This document shows, one piece after another, positions 17,457-26,310 of a DNA stretch of 64,000 nucleotides. Below the pieces are notes generated by a model, which saw nothing but the letters and a program-made list of their open reading frames with translations, was not told the origin of the DNA and made no database searches. Numbering within the stretch: position 1 is the first letter of the stretch; each line of letters starts with the position of its first letter. The stretch comes from Sinorhizobium garamanticum (lineage in GTDB: Bacteria; Pseudomonadota; Alphaproteobacteria; Rhizobiales; Rhizobiaceae). The DNA is taken from positions 2,983,001-3,047,000 of the forward strand of contig NZ_CP120373.1 of assembly GCF_029892065.1 (NCBI RefSeq), in the 5' to 3' direction. The translations under genes and the position numbers were made by a program.

Positions 17457-18701
17457 ATGCGTAGCCGGCTGTTCCTGAAAATCTACCTGACGCTGCTGGC
17501 GAGCCTTGCCGCGGTCGCTGTCGCCAGCGCGGCCTTCGTGTGGCTGGGACAGGGCGAGGAGGAGTCCAGTTGGCAGAGCCAACGCGCGCGGTTTGTCACC
17601 GCGCTGATTCCGCCCGATATGGACCGGCCGTCGGTCGAGGCGACGCTGGAGCGGTTTTCACGGGCCTTCGACGCTGACATAGCGGTCTACGACCCGGGCG
17701 GCAAGCTGATCGCGAGCGCCGGTCGGCCGCTGCCGCCCGACATCGTCGAGCGGCCCTGGCACCACGGTGAAGGCAGGTTTCACACCATGGTGACCGAGCT
17801 ACCCGACGGTCGTGCAGTGGCCGCGCGCATGGAGCGGCCCTTCCGTCCGGCCGGCCGCAATCCGCTCGCCTATCTGGCGTTGATCGCCGGCGTCATCGGG
17901 CTCGCCGCCTATCCCGTCGTGCGTCATCTCACGCGCCGGCTGGAGCGGCTGCGCGGGGGCGTGGATGCCTGGGGCAGGGGCGATTTCGTGGCGCGCGTGC
18001 CGGAGGACGGCAGCGACGAGGTCGCGGCGGTGGCGAAGAGCTTCAACAAGGCCGCCGATCATGTCGAGCGGCTGATCAAGTCACACCGCGCTCTGCTCGC
18101 CAATGCCAGCCACGAACTGCGCTCGCCGCTTGCGCGCCTGCGCATGGCGATCGACCTCTATGAGCAGGCGCCGGACGAGAGCCGCAAGGAGGAGATCGTC
18201 CGCAACCTCGCCGAACTGGACACGCTGGTCGAGGAGATCCTGCTGGCGAGCAGGCTCGACCATGTCGAGAAGCTCGATGCGCCCGAGTCCGTCGACCTCC
18301 TGGCCCTGGTCTCGGAAGAAGGCGCGCGCAACGGCGTCGAGGTCTCCGGCACGCCCGCGACGGTTACAGGCGATACGCGCCTCATCGGCAGGCTCGTGCG
18401 CAATCTCATGCAGAACGCGCTACGCCATGGCGGCCCACCTTTCACAGCCACTGTCGCGCAGGCAGGCGGCATGGTGGAACTCAGGGTCCGCGACCACGGG
18501 CCGGGCATACCGGATAGCGAGAGCGCCCGCGTTTTCGAGCCGTTCTACCGGCCCTCGGGGCGCAGCGAGGCGACGGGCGGCTGGGGCCTGGGGCTGGCGC
18601 TGGTGCGCCAGATCGCCGAGCGCCACGGCGGCGCGGTCCGTTACGAAACTCCGTCGGACGGCGGCGCCTGCTTCGTCGTGACGCTTCCGGTGCGTGCATG
18701 A
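17457..18701 (+). CDS. Sensor histidine kinase with HAMP domain
   Basis: The 414-residue protein has a first membrane helix at about 8-30, a periplasmic sensor of about 110 residues, a second helix near 140-160, HAMP, the H-box NASHELRSPLARLRM, N-box LMQNALRHG, and G boxes DHGPGIP and GWGLGLALVRQIAERHGG. It is a CpxA/EnvZ-class kinase that should phosphorylate the upstream regulator. The Spy-like protein in the same unit may dock on the periplasmic part. The stop codon lies within the first bases of a family A repeat. Confidence 0.93.
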   Translation: MRSRLFLKIYLTLLASLAAVAVASAAFVWLGQGEEESSWQSQRARFVTALIPPDMDRPSVEATLERFSRAFDADIAVYDPGGKLIASAGRPLPPDIVERPWHHGEGRFHTMVTELPDGRAVAARMERPFRPAGRNPLAYLALIAGVIGLAAYPVVRHLTRRLERLRGGVDAWGRGDFVARVPEDGSDEVAAVAKSFNKAADHVERLIKSHRALLANASHELRSPLARLRMAIDLYEQAPDESRKEEIVRNLAELDTLVEEILLASRLDHVEKLDAPESVDLLALVSEEGARNGVEVSGTPATVTGDTRLIGRLVRNLMQNALRHGGPPFTATVAQAGGMVELRVRDHGPGIPDSESARVFEPFYRPSGRSEATGGWGLGLALVRQIAERHGGAVRYETPSDGGACFVVTLPVRA

Positions 18702-18778
18702 TTCCTTAAATCGGAATCGATTTAAGGACAAAATCATGCAGCTATTCAAAGTGCTACAGCGACCTTTGCGCGTCTCAA
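18702..18778. repeat. Palindromic repeat family A copy (inverted, partial)
   Basis: TTCCTTAAATCGGAATCGATTTAAGGA dyad, then ATCATGCAG, AAAGTGCTACAGCGACCTTTGCGCGTC. It begins in the last codons of the kinase gene. Together with the family B copy it fills most of 18702-19117. Confidence 0.75.
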
Positions 18779-18826
18779 CACAGTACACGACAGCAATGTA
18801 ATTGGGTTGGGCGGATGCTTTTTTTG

Positions 18827-18944
18827 CCCTCATCCCTGTGCTTGTCACAGGGATCCAGCAGCGCCGCGTCTGTGGCGCGGAAAAGTCTTTTCAGCCCAAG
18901 GACTTGGGCTGGCTGGATTCCTGTGACAAGCACAGGAATGAGGG
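18827..18944. repeat. Palindromic repeat family B, complete 118-bp copy
   Basis: Left half CCCTCATCCCTGTGCTTGTCACAGGGATCC, inner GCGCCGCGTC and CCCAAGGACTTGGG blocks, right half GGATTCCTGTGACAAGCACAGGAATGAGGG. Same length as the copies at 46067 and 48914. Confidence 0.85.
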
Positions 18945-19117
18945 TCGAGGAGAGCCTTGCCGCACGGCAACCGAGGAGGCGCATTACGCCACTGTCGTGT
19001 AGCGTGGCGTCTCAAAAGACGCGCGGCGCTGCAAGTGTTTTTGCGCCTACCTGCGGACGATGCCCTTGTAGCAGGCACCGTTTCTCGGCGGCGAAACCGG
19101 CGGCGTCATCGCCTGAC

Positions 19118-19909
19118 TCACCGCAACGCCTTCTCCAAGGCATCACGGTTGCGGATCAGCCAGGCGACGCTGCGGGTCTGCCAGGCGATGCCCCAGACGC
19201 GCGGCGCGATTTCGGTCCCGGGCGTGATCTGCTGCTCGACCACCTCGTTCGCAGCACTTTGAGCGGCAAATTCGATGATCCGGTAGCCGAGCCGATGGCG
19301 CGCGTCGGTCGGTAGGCCGTAGCCGTCCGCGAAGATGCGCACCTGGCGCATGCGACGCCCGGCATCGGGCAAGCCGTTGATCTCGGCGACGTCGTCATCG
19401 TAGAGCTGGACGTTGCTCCAGGCTGCCATGGCGATCTCGGTCAGTCGGTCGACAGGGCCTGCCGCCTCCCAGTCGATCAGCGCGACCGGCTTGCCGGCTC
19501 TCGAAACCACGTTCCAGGGGGCAGCATCGCAGTGCCCGATGATATCTGGGCTGCCGACCGCTCGGCCAAACCAGGGCCGCCAGAGCGCATCTGCCGGAGG
19601 CCGGAAGGATGCCGTTGCGTCGTGCAGCCGGCGCATGAGGTTGCCCAATGCATGAATGGCCTCGTCCGACCAGGGTGCGGGGTTGATGACATCGCCTTCG
19701 ATATAGGTGAGGACTTCACGGCCTTGCTCGTCAAAGCCGTCTCCGACAACCCGGGGCGCGCCCGCGAAGCCGGCATCCTCAAGATGGCGCAGCAGAGCAT
19801 GGACGGAACGAGCCCAGGGGCCGGTCTCCCGGATGACCACGCAACCTCGCCGGCTGACAGCGGTTCTCTCGCCGCCGGCAAGTGGCGTGGAATCGGCTTC
19901 TTTCGTCAT
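19118..19909 (-). CDS. APH family phosphotransferase (aminoglycoside phosphotransferase-like)
   Basis: The 263-residue protein has the kinase-like APH fold: Brenner-type GHCDAAPWNVV (catalytic Asp and Asn) followed by LIDWEAAGPVDRL (magnesium-binding Asp). The family phosphorylates hydroxyls of aminoglycosides, choline, homoserine or other small molecules; the target is not evident. The frame extends upstream to 20929 across the divergent gene, so the ATG at 19909 is taken as start although its ribosome site is weak. Divergent from the aldose epimerase gene. Confidence 0.82.
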   Translation of the reverse strand: MTKEADSTPLAGGERTAVSRRGCVVIRETGPWARSVHALLRHLEDAGFAGAPRVVGDGFDEQGREVLTYIEGDVINPAPWSDEAIHALGNLMRRLHDATASFRPPADALWRPWFGRAVGSPDIIGHCDAAPWNVVSRAGKPVALIDWEAAGPVDRLTEIAMAAWSNVQLYDDDVAEINGLPDAGRRMRQVRIFADGYGLPTDARHRLGYRIIEFAAQSAANEVVEQQITPGTEIAPRVWGIAWQTRSVAWLIRNRDALEKALR

Positions 19910-20065
19910 GGGCGAATGATAGCAGCCGTGCGGGTGAGGGGAAGGGCGCTTGCTGCATACGCCCTTCAAGCACCGACGCTGTTGTACAGCCTCTACCAAG
20001 ACGCGCTTACCTTGATAGCCCGATGAGTTTAGAATTGTTTTTTGCCCGGATCGAGGGAGGAAACC

Positions 20066-21235
20066 ATGACGTATGTCGATCCCAACATATCGCGTACGTG
20101 GCATAGATCTGTGCTCGGCGCGGCCGTGCTCGGCATGTCGGTGCTGCTGACGGGAACAAGCGCCGGAGCCGGCTCTGTGGACAAGACCCCTTTCGGAAAA
20201 ACGCAGGACGGCAAAGCAGTCGATCTCTACACGCTCACCAACGACAAGGGTGCGTCCGTCAAGTTCATCGCCTATGGCGGCATCATCACGGCAATCAACG
20301 TGCCCGACCGCTGGAGCAAGCTCGACAACATCGTGCTCGGCTTCAAGGAACTCGCCGACTACGAATCCAAGAACCCATATTTCGGCGCCTTGATCGGGCG
20401 CTACGGCAATCGCATCGGCGGCGCGAAGTTCACGCTCGACGGCACACAGTACCAGCTCGCCGCCAATAATGGGCCGAATAGCCTGCATGGCGGCAACAAA
20501 GGCTTCGACAAGGCCGTCTGGGCAGTCGAGCCGCTGACCAACGTGAGCGGGGCCGCAGCGCGGCTCAGCTACACGAGCAAGGATGGCGAGGAAGGCTATC
20601 CCGGCACGCTCACGGTCCGGGTCGTCTACACTCTCACCAACGACAACGAGCTGCGCATCGACTACGAGGCGACGACGGACAAACCGACCGTAGTCAATCT
20701 CACCAGTCACTCCTACTTCAATCTCGCCGGCGACGGCGCGGGCGGGATCGGCGATCACATCCTCACGATCAACGCCGATCGCTACACGCCGGTCGATGCG
20801 ACCTTGATCCCGACCGGGGAGCTCGCCTCCGTGACCGGCACGCCGTTCGACTTCCGCCAAGGCATGCCAATCGGCGCACGTATCCGCTCGAACGACCCAC
20901 AGATGGTCTATGGCCGCGGATACGATCACAACTATGCGCTGAACCGATCGGGTAGTGGGCTTTCACTCGCCGCGCGTGTCTACGAGCCGCGCTCTGGCCG
21001 GATCATGGAGATCTCGACCACTGAGCCTGGCGTCCAGTTCTACAGCGGCAACTTCCTCGATTCGACGCTTATTGGCCCGACCGGTCAGCAATACCGCCAG
21101 ACCGATGGCTTCTGCCTCGAGACGCAGCACTTCCCGGATTCGCCGAACAAGTCGTCCTTTCCAACGACGGTGCTGAAACCGGGCGAGACGCTGAAGTCGA
21201 CAACGATACATAAGTTCTCCACCGATGCGTCTTAG
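20066..21235 (+). CDS. galM: Aldose 1-epimerase (galactose mutarotase), exported
   Basis: The 389-residue protein has an N-terminal hydrophobic signal (VLGAAVLGMSVLLTGTSAGAG) followed by a full mutarotase domain: NSLHGGNKGFDK, TSHSYFNLAG (catalytic His) and ETQHFPDSPN (catalytic Glu). It interconverts alpha and beta anomers of galactose or other aldoses. Export to the periplasm is unlike the cytoplasmic E. coli enzyme but is common in proteobacteria. GGGAGG precedes the ATG at 20066; an in-frame upstream start at 20042 is less likely. Confidence 0.92.
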   Translation: MTYVDPNISRTWHRSVLGAAVLGMSVLLTGTSAGAGSVDKTPFGKTQDGKAVDLYTLTNDKGASVKFIAYGGIITAINVPDRWSKLDNIVLGFKELADYESKNPYFGALIGRYGNRIGGAKFTLDGTQYQLAANNGPNSLHGGNKGFDKAVWAVEPLTNVSGAAARLSYTSKDGEEGYPGTLTVRVVYTLTNDNELRIDYEATTDKPTVVNLTSHSYFNLAGDGAGGIGDHILTINADRYTPVDATLIPTGELASVTGTPFDFRQGMPIGARIRSNDPQMVYGRGYDHNYALNRSGSGLSLAARVYEPRSGRIMEISTTEPGVQFYSGNFLDSTLIGPTGQQYRQTDGFCLETQHFPDSPNKSSFPTTVLKPGETLKSTTIHKFSTDAS

Positions 21236-21253
21236 CTGGAGGTGCGTCCCTTC

Positions 21254-21360
21254 CTACAGCGCCGCGCGTCTTATCAGACGCGCAAAGGACGCTGTAGCAC
21301 TTTGAATCGCTGCATGTTTTTACCCTTAAGTCGGTTACGACTTAAGGGAACATGCAGTAG
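21254..21360. repeat. Palindromic repeat family A, complete copy
   Basis: CTACAGCGCCGCGCGTC, TCAGACGCGCAAAGGACGC, TGTAGCACTTTGAATCGCTG, then TGCATG with a CCCTTAAGTCG..CGACTTAAGGG dyad ending CATGCAGTAG. The remaining part of 21236-21584 shows no supported gene. Confidence 0.9.
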
Positions 21361-21584
21361 TCGCTGAACGGATGGGTCACCCATCGGAGATCGTGGATGA
21401 CGAGCGTTTCGACCGAGGCGAAGCCGGAATTCCGGGCGTCGTCAACGTGGGGGCAAACAACGGTTCCGGAGCCTTAGCTGCTTTGTGCTGGCGCTCTGTC
21501 CTGCAGCGCAGTGCGAGCGAACGCCTCCTGCTTGCGAGGCGGTACCGAGGTTGATGGGACCGGTCGTCCTCCGCTCTCCGCCCC

Positions 21585-22724
21585 CTATGCGACAGGTACC
21601 GCCAGCAGCTGTTCGACGAACCGGAATGCAGCCGGACGGTTCTCTTCCCAGGTCGGCAGGATCTGGTCCGGCGGCAGGATGAAACCGCCTTCCTGGAAGG
21701 TGCGCGGCCTGAGTTCGACCGTGAAGGACGGAATGCCGTAGGTTCCGTAGGTCCAATCCGTTGTGTCGCCCGCGGTTGGGTAGAGCGCGGAAGACTGCTG
21801 CGGGACATAGACCTTTCCGTGCACGCCCTGGATCAGGGTTTGCATCTCCTGAGCCATCCCCACCATCTGCTCCCGATGCTGAGCGTCCGGTATGGGCTTG
21901 TCCGTGTAACCCCAGGGGTAGAGTATCAGCTGAGAGTAGCTGTGATAGGTGATCACGCCGGCGAAGCGTTCGCAGCCTACAAGATCGCGGACCGCCTGCG
22001 TCTCCGGCTCAGAAAAAGCGCGCGGGCCGACGTAGGTCTCGTCGCTCGGCACTTGGCTGGAGGTGGGCACGTCGAGAATGCCCCACATGTAGCCATAGTT
22101 GCGGTTCGGGTCGACGCCGAATGAGCCGTCGTCGTTCCTCCGGCGATTCTTGCGCCAAAGGCGCTCTTCCGCCCGGCTATGTTCGTGGCCGTCCGGGTTG
22201 ACCATCGGGGCGACCCAGACTTCTCCGCTCGTAAGCCAGCCTGCGATCGGCGCCTCGTCAGCCCGCTCCACGAGTTCCTTGGCGAGCAGGAAGGGCACTT
22301 CCACCGCGATCCACTCGCGCGCGTGGTGGCAGCCCATGAAGAGAATTTTGGGAACACCACCGCGACGGTCCCCGATCCGCAAGGCGAGGATGGGTCGGCC
22401 CTCGATGCTTCGACCGATCTCGATCAGCTGGGCGATGTCCGGCTTCGCTTCGGCGAGCTGTCGCAGCTCCTCCTCCAGGCTGGCTGCCGAATGATACTGC
22501 TCTGCCGCCTCGGTCGCGGCGAAGGTGGACAGGTGCCGCGCCACATCTTCGAGCTGCTCAACGCTGTAGCCCATGCGGGACAGGCGGTCCAACTGAGCCT
22601 CGGTTCCACGAAGGATCAGGTGATCCGGCTTGACCTCCCAAACGTCGATGCCCAGCGGCACCCGAAGAACGTCCCCAAGTGGCTTCTGCGGTCCCGGAGA
22701 CGTGACCCTGGCGATGAGGCTCAT
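21585..22724 (-). CDS. M14 family zinc carboxypeptidase
   Basis: The 379-residue protein has the M14 pattern: zinc ligands in GCHHAREWIAVE (HxxE) and ITYHSYSQ, substrate residues in DPNRNYGY, and catalytic Glu in FTVELRP. It should remove C-terminal residues from peptides or cleave related amides. The first 60 residues form a separate domain (GDVLRVPLGIDVWEV). No signal peptide is evident. The ATG at 22724 follows AAGGAA; the longer frame to 22808 overlaps the upstream gene's tail. The small gene 34 bp upstream encodes a paralogue of its N-terminal domain. Confidence 0.9.
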   Translation of the reverse strand: MSLIARVTSPGPQKPLGDVLRVPLGIDVWEVKPDHLILRGTEAQLDRLSRMGYSVEQLEDVARHLSTFAATEAAEQYHSAASLEEELRQLAEAKPDIAQLIEIGRSIEGRPILALRIGDRRGGVPKILFMGCHHAREWIAVEVPFLLAKELVERADEAPIAGWLTSGEVWVAPMVNPDGHEHSRAEERLWRKNRRRNDDGSFGVDPNRNYGYMWGILDVPTSSQVPSDETYVGPRAFSEPETQAVRDLVGCERFAGVITYHSYSQLILYPWGYTDKPIPDAQHREQMVGMAQEMQTLIQGVHGKVYVPQQSSALYPTAGDTTDWTYGTYGIPSFTVELRPRTFQEGGFILPPDQILPTWEENRPAAFRFVEQLLAVPVA

Positions 22725-22758
22725 GCGACCATTCCTTCGCTTTTTAAAGCCAGCCCGA

Positions 22759-23022
22759 TCAGGAACCTTCCGGTTTCCCATCGGAGCGATCGGAGCTGGA
22801 TGCGGCACTTTCCACGGCGGTGATCGGGCGAAGGCGCTCGACGCCAGCTATTCGTCGGCGCTCGAGCTCGACAATCGTCTGTTCGGAGGCAGCCGCCACG
22901 ACGGCGTCAGCTTCCCGTTCCCAGACATCGAGGCTCAATGGAACCTTCAGGAGATCGTTGACTGTGCGACCCGCGACTGGAGTGAGGCGAACCAGCCAGC
23001 GGACCGTCGCGCGCCCCGCCAT
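22759..23022 (-). CDS. Small protein homologous to the N-terminal domain of the adjacent M14 carboxypeptidase
   Basis: The 87-residue protein lines up with residues 1-60 of the downstream carboxypeptidase: RLTPVAGRTVNDLLKVPLSL, DVWE and ERRRIAGVERL versus RVTSPGPQKPLGDVLRVPLG, DVWE and SRMGYSVEQL. It carries no catalytic domain and ends in a Ser/Asp-rich tail. AGGAGC stands 8 bases before the ATG, so it looks like a real gene. It lies just upstream of the peptidase on the same strand. A chaperone, inhibitor or decoy role is a guess; domain duplication is the visible fact. Confidence 0.7.
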   Translation of the reverse strand: MAGRATVRWLVRLTPVAGRTVNDLLKVPLSLDVWEREADAVVAAASEQTIVELERRRIAGVERLRPITAVESAASSSDRSDGKPEGS

Positions 23023-23149
23023 ATCAGGTGCTCCTCGGCATACTATGCAGCCTGCCGCGATTTTAGCTCCTCCCGAAGTGCGCTGCAACGCCGCGGCCCG
23101 GCACTGGGATGAACGGCGGGAACACACTCGAAAGCCGCCGCTCGGTGGA

Positions 23150-23256
23150 CTACAGCGCCGCGCGTCTTATCAGACGCGCAAAGGACGCTGTAGCACTTTG
23201 AATTGTTGCATGTTTTTGTCCTTTAATCGGCTACGATTAAAGGCAACATGCAGTAG
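23150..23256. repeat. Palindromic repeat family A, complete copy
   Basis: Same order and length as the copy at 21254: GCGCCGCGCGTC hairpin, GGACGCTGTAGCACTTTGAATTG, then a CCTTTAATCG..CGATTAAAGG dyad ending CATGCAGTAG. Confidence 0.9.
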
Positions 23257-23380
23257 GATGAAGTCTCGAAAGGGTCGATTGTGGAAGCATACGATACTCG
23301 CGGCGCCGGCCGGTATCACTCAAGATTCGAAATCATGGAGCATTCTTTGTGCGTCTGAAAAGACGCGCGACGCTGTGCCG

Positions 23381-23587
23381 CTACGCGCTACGTCTTCCAA
23401 GATGTGAGAAAGCCGCCGCAAGAATTTGAAATTGCGCCGTGATCCTGCTTCTCAAGGAGACACACAGCGGTTCCGCCGCCGGCGTATTCACCGGACCTTC
23501 GATCTCCGTGGCTTCATCAACAGGCTCGGGCGGCGGGGTATAGATGTTGCCCTGGTCGAGGGAAAGGATCGTCAAGGTCGCGATCAT
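23381..23587 (-). CDS. Small hypothetical protein
   Basis: A 68-residue frame begins MIATLTILSLDQGNIYTPPP, has an acidic proline-rich middle and ends with a more hydrophobic stretch (ITAQFQILAAAFSHLG). A GAGGAG ribosome site lies 8 bases before the ATG, which supports translation. No family was recognised. The 282 bp between it and the cytochrome gene hold nothing else. Confidence 0.4.
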   Translation of the reverse strand: MIATLTILSLDQGNIYTPPPEPVDEATEIEGPVNTPAAEPLCVSLRSRITAQFQILAAAFSHLGRRSA

Positions 23588-23869
23588 CTTCTGTCTCCTC
23601 ATCCGCGCTGCGTGATGAGGAGCAGTCTCGGCCAACCTAGCGCTACGGTCCTGAAGTCGCTGCCGAAAAGTTCCGAAAAGTTGCAAAATGGCCCGTTGAC
23701 GATCCAGACCGTCGGTGGCCACGCCGAGGATCTCTCAGCCTTCCTCGAGGCCGGCCTTTGCGAGCCCTTCGAAGACCGGGGCAGGTCTTAAGTCCCTGGC
23801 GGGCTGGCCGGCGCGGATGCGCGCGATGGTGATGCCGGAGGCAGTCGGTAGAGGACGGGTTTCGCCCAT

Positions 23870-26239
23870 CTACTTGCCGTGTCCCGCTTGGCTACGAAGC
23901 GCGATCAACAAATCCGCGATCGCTGGATTGTCGGGCTGCAATCTTGCAAGTTCCTCAGCGTAGCTCAGGGTCTGCTCGTAGCGACCGAGCTTCAGGCCGA
24001 ATTGGATAGCAGCTCCAAAGAGGTCAGCGTCTCGCACTTGCCTATCAATGGCATGTGCTAGCAGTGAGAACGCCTCCTCGGTTCGACCGATCGAATCGAG
24101 AGCGATCGCAAGAGTGGTTCTATACCGCGTGTTGCCCGGCTCAAGCGTCACCGCCGCTTCAAGTTCCGTGACAGCGTCCGGTATCGTCTTCAGGCGCACG
24201 AGGGCGAGTGCGTGGCCGTAGCGTAACTCGGCGCTGTCAGGCATGGCTTCGACGGCTGAACTGTAGGCATGTTCCGATTTCCCGTTCTGGCCGGCAAAGC
24301 GGTAGAATTCCGCAAGGTTGATGCGGGAACCCACAAGCGTCGGATCGAGGGCCACGGCCCGTAGCAGCGTTCTCTCGGCTTCGTCCATGTCCCCCCGGCT
24401 GGCGAGGAACAGCCCATATCTGGCCTGTGCTTCGGCAACGTCCGCATTTGCGTCGGCATATGCCTTGAGGTCATCGGCCGCGGCGCCGAACGCGCGGCGT
24501 GCTTCGCCGAGCAGTTCGGATTGAGCTTCGCCAAGTGCAGCGACTGCGGCGACGCGGACCGCCCGAGTCTTGTCCTTAAGGAGAGTATCGATTGCTGTCA
24601 TCCTCAGGTCGGGGGGCAGGCTGGCGGCGGCCTCCGCGGCCCCCAGCCTGACGATCGGGGCGTGATCTTCTGCCGCCGCCTTGACATCCGCCGCGGCCGC
24701 CGCGCCGCCGACCCTTGCCATTTCGGCGACCGCACTTGCTCGAACGTAGGCGGGCAGTTCACGATCTTCCAGAAACGCGCGCAACGCCTCAATGGAGTTC
24801 GGCTCGTTCTTCGCTGCAGCAGCGAACGCATGGGCAACCGTCCGACGCTTTCGCCAGGCTGTGCCGTACCACTCATCCATTCTTTTCGCTGCCCAGGCAT
24901 TAGTCTCGCCTTCGTGGCAGGAGGTGCATGCGTTCGGGATACCGTATGCTTCCGAGAGGTCGGGGCGGGGGATGACAAAGGAATGGTCGCGACGCCGATC
25001 AACCTTCATGTATGTGCGCTCAGGCATGTGGCAGTTCACGCATTGTGCGCCCGCCGATCCGGCGGGATGCCGTGTATGGGTGATGATGTCGAACGCGCCT
25101 CGTGGGTCGAAAGCCTTGAACCTGTCCGGCCCGGCCTCCGCATGGCATTGTGTGCACAAGGCGTTTCCCTCGACGCGCAGGGAGCCTTCGTGTGGCCGGT
25201 GGCAGTCGCCGCAGACGACACCCGCCCTCGACATCTTGCTCTGCTGGAAGGAGCCATATTCAAACACCTCGTCGAGGATCTGTCCGTCCGGAAAATACAG
25301 GTCCGGGCGCATCAGGGCTGGAGAGAAATGATCGAGGTAAGTGCTGCCGGGTTTATATCCATGGAGAAGCTTGGTCCGCCGCGAATGACAGGCAAAACAG
25401 GTGTCCTGGTTGACCGTCGCCAAGCCGAGACCGGGCATCGTGGCCATCGGGGAGCCTCTCGACTTCGCTTCGGTCCATTCGACGTGCTTCGCACCGCCGC
25501 CGTGGCAGGACTGGCAGCCAATGCTGGTCGCGACGTAGGACGACTTATATCCGTTCGTGTCCGGTTCGAAATTGACTTGAGGGTCGGTGGAATGGCAGTC
25601 GATGCAGGTGCGGTTCCAGCGGTAGAAGGGACCCGTCCAATGATATGTGGATCCTGGCCGCGCCTTGCTGCCTTCGCCCAGCCAGAACCATTCCTGCCTA
25701 TGGGTGTCCCAGGCAACATCGAAAGCCTGCAGCCGCCCGTGGCCGATGTCGACTAGATATTGCTGCAGGGGTTCGTAGGCGAAAGTATATTTTACTTCGA
25801 AATCCGCTTGCCTGCCGTCAACTCCTTCCGTGCGAATGAAGAAGCGACCGTCGCGGCGGAAGAACTCTGCCGCAACGCCACCGCGCTCGAACCGGGCGTT
25901 GTTGAAATCGGCGCGCACCGATTTGTCATCGGCAAGGGCCATTGCCTTGGCGTGGTGCGACTTGGCGAATGCGGCGGCCTGTTCGGCATGGCAGGACGTA
26001 CACGTCTCCTCGTCGACGAATCCGTCATGGGGTGCGACCAGCGGGTCAGCGACGGATGCCGCAGTCTCTTCCGCCGCAGCCGCAGACCCGGCGAAAAGCA
26101 AGAGACAAAGCGAAAGGGCCGTCCAAAGAATTGCTGTTACGCGAATGCGTAAAGACAATCGGAGGCTCCGTAGCCACCGTCCAAGCCAAAAGGTCGCGCG
26201 GCACCAGGCAGGGTGACCAAAGGCGTGCGTAACATCCAT
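23870..26239 (-). CDS. Octaheme c-type cytochrome with HEAT and TPR repeats
   Basis: The 789-residue protein has an N-terminal membrane signal (ILWTALSLCLLLFAGSAAAA) and eight CXXCH heme sites near residues 80, 212, 242, 281, 343, 362, 400 and 438. The C-terminal 300 residues are helical repeats: HEAT-like (IVRLGAAEAAASL, RAVRVAAVAALGEA) then TPR-like units. It should be a periplasmic multiheme electron carrier or oxidoreductase; similar multiheme proteins include the cytochrome c554 group, but no exact function is known. It is the last gene after the sulfatase and HAD genes. The ATG at 26239 follows GGAG. Confidence 0.87.
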   Translation of the reverse strand: MDVTHAFGHPAWCRATFWLGRWLRSLRLSLRIRVTAILWTALSLCLLLFAGSAAAAEETAASVADPLVAPHDGFVDEETCTSCHAEQAAAFAKSHHAKAMALADDKSVRADFNNARFERGGVAAEFFRRDGRFFIRTEGVDGRQADFEVKYTFAYEPLQQYLVDIGHGRLQAFDVAWDTHRQEWFWLGEGSKARPGSTYHWTGPFYRWNRTCIDCHSTDPQVNFEPDTNGYKSSYVATSIGCQSCHGGGAKHVEWTEAKSRGSPMATMPGLGLATVNQDTCFACHSRRTKLLHGYKPGSTYLDHFSPALMRPDLYFPDGQILDEVFEYGSFQQSKMSRAGVVCGDCHRPHEGSLRVEGNALCTQCHAEAGPDRFKAFDPRGAFDIITHTRHPAGSAGAQCVNCHMPERTYMKVDRRRDHSFVIPRPDLSEAYGIPNACTSCHEGETNAWAAKRMDEWYGTAWRKRRTVAHAFAAAAKNEPNSIEALRAFLEDRELPAYVRASAVAEMARVGGAAAAADVKAAAEDHAPIVRLGAAEAAASLPPDLRMTAIDTLLKDKTRAVRVAAVAALGEAQSELLGEARRAFGAAADDLKAYADANADVAEAQARYGLFLASRGDMDEAERTLLRAVALDPTLVGSRINLAEFYRFAGQNGKSEHAYSSAVEAMPDSAELRYGHALALVRLKTIPDAVTELEAAVTLEPGNTRYRTTLAIALDSIGRTEEAFSLLAHAIDRQVRDADLFGAAIQFGLKLGRYEQTLSYAEELARLQPDNPAIADLLIALRSQAGHGK

Positions 26240-26310
26240 GGACTCCACCCGCACTAAAGCCGCCACCGTGGGTACCGACCGCCTTCAACGGAACCGTCGA
26301 GAACGCAGTG

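Noticed and set aside
19910..20929. N-terminal extension of the APH-like protein up to 603 residues
   Set aside because: It runs through the divergent aldose epimerase gene and has no features; the ATG at 19909 fits the family.
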